Positions 1 through 7,516 of a stretch of DNA of 23,038 nt are shown here, in pieces. The stretch comes from an uncultured Clostridia bacterium (GTDB taxonomy: Bacteria; Bacillota; Clostridia; Christensenellales; Borkfalkiaceae): positions 1 to 23,038 of the forward strand of contig CAMWQS010000009.1 in NCBI GenBank assembly GCA_947176485.1, given 5' to 3'. Below the pieces are notes generated by a model, which did no database searches, had not been told where the DNA came from, and was given only the letters and a program-made list of their open reading frames with translations. The translations under genes and the position numbers were made by a program. The stretch's first letter is position 1. Each line of letters begins with the position of its first letter.

Positions 1-9
1 CATCCTCAA

Positions 10-1017
10 TTATACTTTATCCTGAATTTTATTTATATTAAAGTCAACTACTTCTTCTATCGACATTTTAGACGAATCAACTAAAATTGCGTCGTCGGCT
101 TGCTTTAAGGGTGCTATCTTTCTTGAAGCGTCCTGCTCGTCCCTTTTTATTACTTCGGCAAGAACTTCTTCGTAAGAAGTTTTAAAACCTTTCTGCAAGT
201 TTTCGTCGGCACGGCGCTTTGCGCGAACTTCGGGACTTGCCGTCAAGAAGAACTTAAAAGGCGCGTCCGGAAGCACGTTCGTACCAATGTCTCTGCCGTC
301 AACTATGCACGAAGTTTGCTTTGCGATTTCCCGTTGAAGCTGAACCATCTTGGTGCGGACACATTCCAACGCTGAAACGCTTGAAGCAAGCATTGAAATT
401 TCGGGTTTTCTTATGTCTTGCGAAACGTCTCTTCCGTCAAGATAGGTGTGCTGTACGCCGTTTTCGTGCTTGACAGTAATATCTATTACTGAAATTATTT
501 TATCTACCGCATTCTCGTCCGTTACGGGAGTATTAGACTGAACACACTTAAACGCACACGCACGGTACATTGCACCCGTATCAAGGCACAAAATATTAAG
601 CTTCTTTGCAATCAGTTTCGAAACCGTGCTTTTCCCGCTACCCGCGGGGCCGTCAAGCGCTATATTAATAATATTAGTCAAGTCACGCCTTAATGCGGCT
701 GCACCTTTTAAATATACGTGCTTGGGCTGCTCGGTACTCTCCGTCAAAATCATCACCCTTATACATTTTTTTAAAGCTTCGTCAATTTCGGGTTCAAGTG
801 CCGAAAATAAAGGTGCAGAATAAAAGCCCGCCTCTCTAGCAGCTTTTGCCGGGTAAAACGAGTGTAAATCGCTCGTGTTAGAAAATATAATGCAAACGAT
901 TTCTTCGGAATTAAGTGCGTTTTGAGTTTTAATTTCAGTTAAAAGCTCTTTAACGCTTTCCTTAATTTCTTCCGCGTTGTCGCTATTTACAGTTGTTGCA
1001 CCTCTTATTGCTTTCAT
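10..1017 (-). CDS. Fused chorismate mutase (AroH type) - cytidylate kinase
   Basis: This 335-residue protein joins two enzymes. Residues 1-115 match the AroH-type chorismate mutase, which converts chorismate to prephenate for Phe/Tyr synthesis. Visible equivalents of the Bacillus subtilis catalytic residues are R5, E77, R87 (in KKCIR) and Y102 (in HVYL). Residues 117-335 are cytidylate kinase, which phosphorylates CMP and dCMP. This half has the P-loop GPAGSGKST at 123-131, then DTGAMYRA, DGRDIGT and a late RAKRR lid segment. The join is continuous, with no stop or internal start suggesting two genes. AAAGGA lies 7 bases before the ATG. The stop of the flavoprotein gene upstream is 3 bases away, so the two are co-transcribed. 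Both domains look intact, so I expect a bifunctional cytoplasmic enzyme. Confidence 0.93.
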   Translation of the reverse strand: MKAIRGATTVNSDNAEEIKESVKELLTEIKTQNALNSEEIVCIIFSNTSDLHSFYPAKAAREAGFYSAPLFSALEPEIDEALKKCIRVMILTESTEQPKHVYLKGAAALRRDLTNIINIALDGPAGSGKSTVSKLIAKKLNILCLDTGAMYRACAFKCVQSNTPVTDENAVDKIISVIDITVKHENGVQHTYLDGRDVSQDIRKPEISMLASSVSALECVRTKMVQLQREIAKQTSCIVDGRDIGTNVLPDAPFKFFLTASPEVRAKRRADENLQKGFKTSYEEVLAEVIKRDEQDASRKIAPLKQADDAILVDSSKMSIEEVVDFNINKIQDKV

Positions 1018-1020
1018 ACA

Positions 1021-2247
1021 TTAATCCTTTATACTGTTACCCGCCGCATAGCCCGTTGAAAAGGCTATTTGCAGGTTAAATCCGCCCGTGAATGCGTCCA
1101 AGTCAAGCACTTCGCCGCAAAAATACAGCCCTTTTATCAGTTTGCTTTCCATAGTTTTAGGGTTTATTTCCTTAACGTCAACGCCGCCGCAAGTAATTAT
1201 TGCCTCGGAAAAGTCCCTCAAAGACGCCACAATCATATCAAAATTTTTGACAGTTGTCAATAAACTTAATCTTTGCGCCTTAGTTACCGAATTTACTTGA
1301 ATTTCGGGTTTAATCCCACTTCTTTTCAACACTTCTTGGATAAGCGCAACGGGCAATAATTCTTTTAGACAGTTTGAAATTGATTTGTTCTTGTAGGTTT
1401 CAAAGTCCCTTAAAAGCCGTTTATCAAGCTGCTCGTCGCTTAAAGCGGGTTTTAAATCTAAAATAAGCCTGATTTGTTTCAAATCTAACCTATTTATTAG
1501 GCTTGATGCAGACAATACGATAGGCCCCGATATTCCGAAATGCGTAAAAAGCATCTCACCGAAAAAGCTTTTTATAAGTTTTTCACCGTTATATACGGAC
1601 AAATTGACGTTTTTTAACGTTAATCCTTGCAAGGGCTTATAAAATTCCCCCTTCAAATTTAAGCCACACAAGCCTTGCCTTAAAGGAATAATTTTGTGCC
1701 CGGCATCTTTTGCAAATTCGTACCCGTCGCCCGTAGAACCGGTTGAAGGATAACTCAATCCGCCCGTACAAACGATAACTTTGTCAAACTTATAACTGCC
1801 GTTTACCGTAGTTATGTCTGACATAGTACTGTGTAAAACACCGATTTTGAGCACTTTTTCGTTAAATTTGAAGGCTATGCCAACGCTTTTGCAATAATTT
1901 TCAAGGCAACGCGTAACGTCGCTTGCCTTGTCGGTTACGGGGAAAAACCTTGCACCCCGCTCAAGCTTCAGCTTTAAGCCGCCGTCCTCGAAGAACTGCA
2001 CACACTTCGAAGGCGAAAACGAATAGATAGCACCCGTCATAAATTTGGGGTTTGAAACTACGTTTTCAAGAAACTCCTCGGGCGTGCAGTCGTGCGTAAC
2101 GTTGCACCTACCCTTACCCGTTATATAAATCTTTTTACCGCTTTTTTCGTTTTTTTCGAATACGGTTACCTTGTTTCCGTTCCTTGCAGCGAAATACGCA
2201 GCAACAAGCCCGGCAGCACCCGCTCCGATAACAGCAACTTCACTCAT
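1021..2247 (-). CDS. BaiN/HI0933-family NAD(P)/FAD-dependent oxidoreductase
   Basis: This 408-residue flavoprotein opens with a Rossmann FAD-binding motif, GAGAAG, near residues 8-13. The family signature GKKIYITGKGRCNVTH follows near residue 40, and CTGGLSYPSTGSTGDGY sits near the middle. The C-terminal GGVDVKEINPKTMESK and FTGGFNLQIAFSTG segments are also typical of the HI0933/BaiN/YhiN family. The physiological substrate of most members is unknown, although some gut homologues reduce bile-acid intermediates, so I assign only an oxidoreductase. AAGG lies 7 bases before ATG. A hairpin precedes the gene at 2260-2282. In many Clostridia this family sits beside chorismate mutase and cmk, as here. 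Residues 137-145 are encoded by one copy of a dispersed 26-base repeat. Confidence 0.9.
   Translation of the reverse strand: MSEVAVIGAGAAGLVAAYFAARNGNKVTVFEKNEKSGKKIYITGKGRCNVTHDCTPEEFLENVVSNPKFMTGAIYSFSPSKCVQFFEDGGLKLKLERGARFFPVTDKASDVTRCLENYCKSVGIAFKFNEKVLKIGVLHSTMSDITTVNGSYKFDKVIVCTGGLSYPSTGSTGDGYEFAKDAGHKIIPLRQGLCGLNLKGEFYKPLQGLTLKNVNLSVYNGEKLIKSFFGEMLFTHFGISGPIVLSASSLINRLDLKQIRLILDLKPALSDEQLDKRLLRDFETYKNKSISNCLKELLPVALIQEVLKRSGIKPEIQVNSVTKAQRLSLLTTVKNFDMIVASLRDFSEAIITCGGVDVKEINPKTMESKLIKGLYFCGEVLDLDAFTGGFNLQIAFSTGYAAGNSIKD
1812..1837 (-). repeat. Dispersed 26-base palindromic repeat, copy A (inside the flavoprotein gene)
   Basis: On the plus strand this copy reads TTATGTC, one variable base, GACATAGTACT, one variable base, TGTAAA. 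It differs from copy B at 2 of 26 positions. It contains the perfect palindrome TATGTC-T-GACATA followed by AGTACT. On the coding strand it is read in frame as V-L-H-S-T-M-S-D-I, residues 137-145, in a loop just before the conserved FDKVIVCTGG segment. Confidence 0.7.
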
Positions 2248-2259
2248 AAATAAACCTTA

Positions 2260-2282
2260 CGGCGTGAACACAGTCCACGCCG
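2260..2282 (-). terminator. Intergenic hairpin, possible weak terminator or polarity element
   Basis: Between the end of the carboxyltransferase gene and the flavoprotein gene there is a 9-bp stem with a 5-base loop. One arm is CGGCGTGGA, the other is TTCACGCCG, and one pair is G-U. On the minus strand it is followed by TAAGGTTTATTT rather than a clean T run, so complete termination is doubtful. It ends just upstream of the AAGG ribosome-binding site, so it could also tune expression of the flavoprotein gene. Confidence 0.4.
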
Positions 2283-2291
2283 CTTTAATTT

Positions 2292-3719
2292 TTATACGGG
2301 ATAAACTTTGTTGGGGTTTGCCGCTAAATCGCTGTCAACGCCGGTATCTTTTGCCTTACGCCATTTGAAGAAGTTGGTTGCAACCTCGGGGAACAGAGCG
2401 TATGAGAGAACGTCTTCCTCTTGTTTGTAGAATCCGTCGTCTTTTACCTTTTGTGTCAGCGTCTGCATTTCGTTTTCAATTAAGTCTGCGGGGCGGCAAG
2501 TTATAATCTTTTCGCCATCTTTTTGGCACGTTTTAACTATTTCAGGATTCTTTTCACCCAAAACGGCACCGTATTTACCCAACATTAAATCTTTAAACTG
2601 CGCAGTTATGGTTTTGTATCTGCCCAAAAGCACGTTCCAAACTGCTTGGGTTCCGACGATTTGGCTTGAAGGAGTTACAAGCGGTGGATAACCGCAGTCC
2701 TTTCTTACCTTGGGAACTTCTGCAAGGCATTCCGTCAACTTTTCCTCTTTACCCGCTTGTTTAAGCTGATTCATAAGGTTTGAAAGCATACCGCCGGGAA
2801 CTTGATACAAAAGCGTATTTATGTCCACGCGCCTTACTTTGGGGTTAAGGAAACCGTCTTTTTCAAGCCTTGCCGCAACATTATTGAAATGGTTTACTGC
2901 GGGAAGAAGCTTTTCAATTTCTATACCCGTATCATACTGAGTACCTTTAAGGGTCGCAACAAGCGGTTCGGTTGCGGGGTTTGAAGTGCCGTTACCGAGG
3001 GGCGAAAGCGCACAGTCAACTATATCTACTCCCGCTTGAATTGCCATAAGGTAAATCATATCGCCCGTGCCCGTCGTGTTATGGGTATGCAAGTGTACCT
3101 TAGTTTCGGGGCGTAGCTCGCTTTTAAGCTCTTTCACAAGCTCGTAAGCGGTAAACGGCAACAAAAGGTTCGCCATATCCTTGATACAGATATTTTCGGC
3201 ACCCATATCTTCAAACTGCTTTGCAAGCTTAACGAAGTATTCGGTCGTATGAACGGGGCTTGTCGTGTATGAAATTGCACATTCGCACACGCATTTGCCG
3301 CCTTTGCCGTACTTTTTAATGGCTTTTACGCTCGCCTCCAAATTGCGCGGGTCGTTCAGCGCATCAAAAAGTCTGACTACGCCAATGCCGTTTTCAATTG
3401 ATTTTTCAATAAATTTTTCAACTACGTCGTCCGCGTAATGACGGTAACCCAAAAGGTTCTGTCCGCGAAGAAGCATCTGAATAGGCGTCTTTTTTAAGTA
3501 TTTTTTGAGGTTTCTCAGCCTATCCCAAGGATCCTCGTTCAAGAACCTCAAACAACTGTCAAACGTCGCACCGCCCCACGCCTCAAGCGAATAATAGCCT
3601 ATATCATCCAAAAGCGGAAGCATCGGCTCCATTTCGTCAAATCTCATACGGGTTGCCGCATGCGACTGGTGCGCGTCGCGCAATATAGTATCGGTTATTA
3701 AAACTTTTTTACCTTCCAT
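2292..3719 (-). CDS. oadA: Oxaloacetate decarboxylase / pyruvate carboxylase carboxyltransferase subunit (5S-like)
   Basis: This 475-residue TIM-barrel carboxyltransferase moves CO2 between oxaloacetate/pyruvate and biotin. The N-terminal DTILRDAHQS (residues 10-19) holds the first metal ligand, D15. The lysine expected to be carbamylated is K180 in ICIKDMANLL. HLHTHN provides H211 and H213. These are the metal-site residues of the pyruvate carboxylase CT / transcarboxylase 5S family. Unlike Klebsiella OadA there is no C-terminal biotin domain, and the carrier is a separate gene in the same operon. AAAGGTG precedes the ATG by 4 bases, and the pump gene ends 9 bases upstream. It is last in the five-gene operon. 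The exact substrate, oxaloacetate decarboxylation or transcarboxylation with an acyl-CoA, cannot be settled from sequence. Confidence 0.92.
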   Translation of the reverse strand: MEGKKVLITDTILRDAHQSHAATRMRFDEMEPMLPLLDDIGYYSLEAWGGATFDSCLRFLNEDPWDRLRNLKKYLKKTPIQMLLRGQNLLGYRHYADDVVEKFIEKSIENGIGVVRLFDALNDPRNLEASVKAIKKYGKGGKCVCECAISYTTSPVHTTEYFVKLAKQFEDMGAENICIKDMANLLLPFTAYELVKELKSELRPETKVHLHTHNTTGTGDMIYLMAIQAGVDIVDCALSPLGNGTSNPATEPLVATLKGTQYDTGIEIEKLLPAVNHFNNVAARLEKDGFLNPKVRRVDINTLLYQVPGGMLSNLMNQLKQAGKEEKLTECLAEVPKVRKDCGYPPLVTPSSQIVGTQAVWNVLLGRYKTITAQFKDLMLGKYGAVLGEKNPEIVKTCQKDGEKIITCRPADLIENEMQTLTQKVKDDGFYKQEEDVLSYALFPEVATNFFKWRKAKDTGVDSDLAANPNKVYPV

Positions 3720-3728
3720 AATTCACCT

Positions 3729-5246
3729 TTACGCCATTACAGTGTTTAATACTGTGGCAACTGCCTGTGTAGCCGTGCCGTCAACAAATCCGCCAAAGCA
3801 TGCAAGCAATACGCCCGCCGCTATTGCCGAGCCTATTACGCCCGCGACGTTCGGTCCCATAGCGTGCATAAGTAAGTGGTTTTGCGGGTCGTACTCCCGC
3901 CCCACGTCCTCTGAAATTCTAGCCGCCATCGGCACGGCAGACACACCCGCAGAGCCTATAAGCGGGTTAATCTGACCCTTAGTAACCTTGCACATAATCT
4001 TTGCAACGAGCAAACCGCCAATAGTGCCGATTACGAATGCAAGAAGTCCTATGCCAATAATTTCAAGAGTTTCGATACTGAGGAAAATTTCACCCTTCGC
4101 CTTACTTCCAACGGCAATACCGAGGAAAATAGTTATGGTGTTCATAAGCCCGTTCTGTGCTTGCGTTGAAAGCCTGTCGACTACGCCCGATTCTTTAAAC
4201 AAGTTGCCGAGCATCAACATTCCCAAAAGCGCGATACTGTCGGGAAGAATTATGCCAACGACAAGCGTAACTATTATAGGGAACAGAATTTTTTCTATTT
4301 TGCTGACTTGGCGGAGTGGCTTCATTCTTATTGCCCTCTCCTTTTTCGTAGTCAAAGCGCGCATTAACGGTTTTTGAATAATCGGTATAAGTGCCATGTA
4401 CGAATAAGCCGCAATAGCTATCGTGGGCACGTAGTCCGAAGCAAGCTTGGAAGTAACCATAATTGCCGTAGGTCCGTCCGCGCCGCCTATAATTGCAATC
4501 GAAGCCGCCGCCGCAACGGATAAACCGAGCATAGACGCAAGTATAAACGCAACGAAAATACCAAGCTGTGCGCCCGCACCGATAAGCATACTCTTGGGGT
4601 TCGCAATTAAAGGACCGAAGTCGGTCATCGCACCTATTCCAAGGAAAATAAGCGGCGGGTATATAACTTTATCTACGCCGAAATACAGATACCACAAAAG
4701 TCCTCTGTCCGATACAGCCTCATATGCGTGATCAATTACAATCGCATTATTTGTAAACTGTGTAACTCCGTCAACAACCGTTCCTTGAATATAACCGCTA
4801 AATGAATAAAGCATGTTAAATTGGTCTGCCGCCATCGTTGACGAAATTCCGTTTTTCAAATCCTCAAATGATGCAAAATAAGTTACTATACCTACGTTGT
4901 CAGCATTTACGGAAAGATAATCTGTTCTTATAAATATCTGTTCGGAAGAACCTATAAGTGAATAAACACCTACGTTTTCGACTGAACCCGTAACGCCCAA
5001 GGTTAGCTCTGCTGGTGTTTGATATTTACCCCACAAAACAGCCTCTGCGCCGGGGATATTTATTAAAAACATACCGAAGGCTATCGGCAATAAAAGCATA
5101 GGCTCAAATTTTTTGACTACGGCAAGGTACATCAGTATGAAAGAAATTAAAAGCATTACGTAGTTTTGCCAATTGCCTTGGACAAAACCCATACTTTCAT
5201 ACAGACTTCCGAATATATTGCCAAAGTCTATTCCACTTTGCAGCAT
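3729..5246 (-). CDS. oadB: Sodium-pumping decarboxylase beta subunit (OadB/MmdB/GcdB family) with an enlarged first loop
   Basis: This membrane subunit decarboxylates carboxybiotin and exports sodium ions. I start it at the ATG at 5246 (505 residues) rather than the TTG at 5273. GGAGGG lies just before that ATG, and the start clears the upstream stop by 10 bases, whereas the TTG would overlap it. Family motifs are clear: YPPLIFLGIGAMTDFGPL after residue 190, GGADGPTAI with the key aspartate at D257, and a C-terminal GSAGVSAVPMAARISEDVGREYDP followed by MHAMGPNVAGVIGSA. Typical family members have about 375-435 residues. Most of the excess lies at roughly residues 68-180, between NIPGAE and GLLWYLYFGVDK, and looks non-membrane and beta-rich. 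The conserved core appears intact, so I expect a working pump. Confidence 0.92.
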   Translation of the reverse strand: MLQSGIDFGNIFGSLYESMGFVQGNWQNYVMLLISFILMYLAVVKKFEPMLLLPIAFGMFLINIPGAEAVLWGKYQTPAELTLGVTGSVENVGVYSLIGSSEQIFIRTDYLSVNADNVGIVTYFASFEDLKNGISSTMAADQFNMLYSFSGYIQGTVVDGVTQFTNNAIVIDHAYEAVSDRGLLWYLYFGVDKVIYPPLIFLGIGAMTDFGPLIANPKSMLIGAGAQLGIFVAFILASMLGLSVAAAASIAIIGGADGPTAIMVTSKLASDYVPTIAIAAYSYMALIPIIQKPLMRALTTKKERAIRMKPLRQVSKIEKILFPIIVTLVVGIILPDSIALLGMLMLGNLFKESGVVDRLSTQAQNGLMNTITIFLGIAVGSKAKGEIFLSIETLEIIGIGLLAFVIGTIGGLLVAKIMCKVTKGQINPLIGSAGVSAVPMAARISEDVGREYDPQNHLLMHAMGPNVAGVIGSAIAAGVLLACFGGFVDGTATQAVATVLNTVMA

Positions 5247-5256
5247 ATTCCCTCCG

Positions 5257-5613
5257 TCAACCGATAACGGCAAGTAGAGCGTTAGTTTCTACGTTAGCAC
5301 CCTTAACGACGCTTATAGTAACCTTTCCGTCACAAGGAGCAGTAATTTCGTTATCCATTTTCATAGCTTCCAAAACGATTATGGGTTGGTCTTTTTTAAC
5401 CGTTGCTCCGTCGGAAACGAGAACGTTTTTGATAAGTCCCGGGAAAGGCGACAAAACCTTCGTGCCGTTTGCGGGTGTAGCTGCCTTTGCAGCCTTAGGT
5501 GCCTCCGTAACGACTTGTGCGGGCGCAATTGAAACTTCGCCTACGCTTTCTCCCACTTCTTCAACACCTACGGAATAAGTTTTACCGTCAATAGTTACGA
5601 CAAAATTACGCAT
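5257..5613 (-). CDS. Biotin carboxyl carrier protein of the sodium-pump decarboxylase
   Basis: This 118-residue protein has a short N-terminal beta region (1-28), a flexible Ala/Pro/Lys-rich linker (about 30-51) and a C-terminal biotinyl domain. The biotin-acceptor motif EAMKM occurs at 82-86, with K85 as the expected biotinylated lysine and PFPGLI at 56-61 in the usual position. It resembles GcdC/MmdC and the 1.3S transcarboxylase subunit. It shuttles carboxybiotin from the cytoplasmic carboxyltransferase to the membrane pump. AAGGAG is 8 bases upstream of ATG. Its TGA stop is 10 bases before the ATG of the pump gene, so the two are probably translationally coupled. Confidence 0.93.
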   Translation of the reverse strand: MRNFVVTIDGKTYSVGVEEVGESVGEVSIAPAQVVTEAPKAAKAATPANGTKVLSPFPGLIKNVLVSDGATVKKDQPIIVLEAMKMDNEITAPCDGKVTISVVKGANVETNALLAVIG

Positions 5614-5625
5614 ATATTTAACTCC

Positions 5626-6006
5626 TTATAACCTCTTAATTCTCTTAACTTTAAATTCACATTTGGGCTTTTCTTCACTGTAATAAGCCATTATCGCTGC
5701 AATTATTGCAGCCTTTACCTCGTCGGGCACTTCGCCGGAATCGGCTACGGTTTCACTTATAGCAACCTCTTCCTTCTTCTTTTTCTTCTTACCGATGTTG
5801 GTTAGGAAGGCAAGATTATTCGTTTTTCGCATTAAAAGCCCGATTAGCCAGATTATCGCAATAATAAGGACGATACCCACAAATACGATTAAGAAACCGA
5901 TTAACGCATAAATGGCTGGCTCGCCGAACCTATTGGAAAAATAATAGTTGCTGTCAAACGTTCCGTCGGGCTTCTGCGGTAAAATATCCAAAAGAAAATT
6001 CAGCAT
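5626..6006 (-). CDS. OadG-like gamma/delta subunit, small membrane anchor
   Basis: This 126-residue protein has one strong membrane helix at about residues 30-60, rich in I, L, F and V. A very basic stretch including KKKKKK follows, then an acidic, alanine-rich C-terminal segment ending in FKVKRIKRL. That C-terminal AAIMAYYSEE...FKVKRIKR pattern resembles OadG/MmdD subunits, which help assemble the pump and hold the carboxyltransferase at the membrane. It lies between the MmdA-like and biotin-carrier genes, with 7-base and 12-base gaps. AGGGG is close to the ATG, at 3-4 bases. Small subunits of this class are poorly conserved, so the call rests on topology, C-terminal pattern and position. 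Confidence 0.8.
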   Translation of the reverse strand: MLNFLLDILPQKPDGTFDSNYYFSNRFGEPAIYALIGFLIVFVGIVLIIAIIWLIGLLMRKTNNLAFLTNIGKKKKKKEEVAISETVADSGEVPDEVKAAIIAAIMAYYSEEKPKCEFKVKRIKRL

Positions 6007-6013
6007 ATTCCCC

Positions 6014-7390
6014 TCACTTCAAAAGCATTTGTAACGACGCCGTAAGGTACTGCCTTACAAATGACGGTTGAATTATGTTATCAATATAACCGCCCTGCGC
6101 AGCATTTACGGGGTCTGAATTTTCTTCTGCATACTTCGTTGCAAGCTTTGCACCGTCAACGTTCTTTTCGCTTGAAAATTCTATTTCTGCGCCTTGAACA
6201 CTGTCAAAAAGCGCAATTTTAGCGTTTGCAAAGGCATAGCTATAATCGTAACCCATCGATTTCGCCGCAAACACAGTGTAGCCTAAGCCTATCGCTTTTC
6301 CGTAAACCACTGAAATTTTAGCCGCGTCGATACAGTCCAAAATCGATACGTACTCGCCAAGCTCTTTTAAAACGAGGCTGTTATTAGTTGCAAGGTCGCT
6401 CTTTACACCGAGAGTGTTGACAAACGTAACGTAAGGCAAGCCGTAGCAACAAGCAAATTCAGCAAAATCTTTAAGCTTTCTTACGTTCTGCGCAGTAAGT
6501 TCAACTCCGTCCGCGCCGTCGAAAATAACGGCAGCAACGGCAATTCCGCCCACCCTTGCAAGATAGCATTTAACTTCGGGGCAATACGTTGCGCCAAGTT
6601 CTATCGCAGACGACTTGTCGAATATTGCGCTCAAAACCTTAGCGTCTGCCTTCTTGTCAAGTGCCGAGATGCTCGCGTTCAACTCGTCACTGTCGATTAA
6701 CGGCTTGGAAATCAGTTCGTTTATTTCCGTAATTGATTTCTTTATTTCTTCAAAATTCTTTACTGTAAAGGTTGCAAGTTGAGCGTTTTCAAGCCCGCTT
6801 ACGCCGCCTACAGCAAATTTAGAAAGGTTTTCACCCGCCTTTGCGGATAACACCAAGGGGCTGTTAAGACAAAGCGCACTTTTCTTGTCAATGAAATAAG
6901 TAAAATCGCAAATACCCGCAAGAAGTGAAATCTGGCCGTAAACCTCGCCGTTAACTATAAGGTATTGGGGAATGCTGCCCTTCATTTGGGAAGCCTTCAA
7001 AATGAGGCTTGCAAGCCCTTCCAAAACGCTGACGCCTTCACCTATCTGAACGCCGAGTGAAGACAAAAGCCATATTACGGGCGTTGAAGTTTTTTCAGCC
7101 TGATTTAAACACTTTTCTATTTTGGCACAGTTAGCTTTGCTGACCCCGCCGGAAAGTACTGCCGCGTTCTGTGCGACAATATAAAAAGGATAGTCGCAAA
7201 TCGTCGCAAAACCGGTTACGACGCCCTCGCCTTCGGCGGTTTCCCCGTAAAACTCATTCTTAGAGAATGAGAAAGACGAAAGTTCAACGAAGCTATCCTC
7301 ATCGATAAGTGAATTAATATCCGCACGTATACTCTTACCTGCGTCAAGAAGTTGTTTTTTTCGCTTCTGTAATAAGCTGATTTTATCCAT
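6014..7390 (-). CDS. Divergent MmdA / acyl-CoA carboxyltransferase-like subunit
   Basis: I start this 458-residue protein at the ATG at 7390, preceded by AGGTG, rather than at the longer frame beginning at 7450. It follows the two-crotonase-fold layout of MmdA, PccB and transcarboxylase 12S. EGEGVVTGFATI, GGVSKANCAKIEK, LPYVTFVNTLG and a C-terminal DPVNAAQGGYIDNIIQPS all align with family landmarks. Motifs normally close to invariant are changed. SGGARIQEG becomes SSLGVQIGEG. GPCAGGAVYS becomes NGEVYGQISL. The second-half YGGAY becomes IGLGY. The glycine pairs that form the two oxyanion holes are therefore not evident. It is the first gene of the pump operon. It may carry altered activity, play a structural role, or be decaying, although the frame is fully open. 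Confidence 0.82.
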   Translation of the reverse strand: MDKISLLQKRKKQLLDAGKSIRADINSLIDEDSFVELSSFSFSKNEFYGETAEGEGVVTGFATICDYPFYIVAQNAAVLSGGVSKANCAKIEKCLNQAEKTSTPVIWLLSSLGVQIGEGVSVLEGLASLILKASQMKGSIPQYLIVNGEVYGQISLLAGICDFTYFIDKKSALCLNSPLVLSAKAGENLSKFAVGGVSGLENAQLATFTVKNFEEIKKSITEINELISKPLIDSDELNASISALDKKADAKVLSAIFDKSSAIELGATYCPEVKCYLARVGGIAVAAVIFDGADGVELTAQNVRKLKDFAEFACCYGLPYVTFVNTLGVKSDLATNNSLVLKELGEYVSILDCIDAAKISVVYGKAIGLGYTVFAAKSMGYDYSYAFANAKIALFDSVQGAEIEFSSEKNVDGAKLATKYAEENSDPVNAAQGGYIDNIIQPSFVRQYLTASLQMLLK

Positions 7391-7422
7391 AACACACCTG
7401 AAAACCAAATTCTTACAAATAC

Positions 7423-7450
7423 ATTTTATCATATTTAATTTCAAATGCAA
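7423..7450 (-). promoter_or_regulatory. Probable sigma-A promoter of the sodium-pump operon
   Basis: On the minus strand, TTGCAT (7450-7445) is followed after 16 bases by TAAAAT (7428-7423). This leaves a leader of about 25-30 bases before the ATG at 7390 with AGGTG in place. The preceding gene ends with its own terminator at 7491-7516, so a new promoter is expected here. Confidence 0.5.
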
Positions 7451-7490
7451 ATATTTTGTTAAACTTTTATCAAAATTTATTTAATTTTGT

Positions 7491-7516
7491 AAAAGAAAAA
7501 GCGGCTTTTTGCCGCC
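7491..7516 (-). terminator. Rho-independent terminator after the TVP38-family gene
   Basis: On the minus strand GCGGC, AAAAA, GCCGC forms a 5-bp GC stem, extended by a G-U pair, followed directly by TTTTTCTTTT. It begins within a base of the stop codon of the gene at 7517-8419. It separates that transcript from the sodium-pump operon. Confidence 0.8.

Noticed and set aside
1..3. Possible start codon (minus-strand ATG) of another gene at the left edge
   Set aside because: GAGG directly abuts the ATG with no spacing, and no codons remain in the window to judge coding potential.
3988..4377. Plus-strand open frames opposite the pump gene
   Set aside because: They are antisense to a strongly conserved membrane protein, and their composition is explained by the reverse complement of hydrophobic codons.
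4746..4760. Short match to the tail of the dispersed repeat (TTTGTAAACTG)
   Set aside because: Eleven bases without the palindromic core are expected by chance in a window of this size.
5247..5273. Nine-residue N-terminal extension of the OadB-like subunit from a TTG start
   Set aside because: It would overlap the biotin carrier gene and place the GGAGGG ribosome-binding site inside the coding region. The ATG at 5246 fits better.
7153..7160. Possible further copy of the dispersed repeat at an AGTACT
   Set aside because: Only the 6-base AGTACT is shared, and the flanks do not match the TATGTC or TGTAAA parts.
7391..7450. Twenty-residue extension of the MmdA-like protein
   Set aside because: The extension covers the predicted promoter and ribosome-binding site and does not resemble the family N-terminus.
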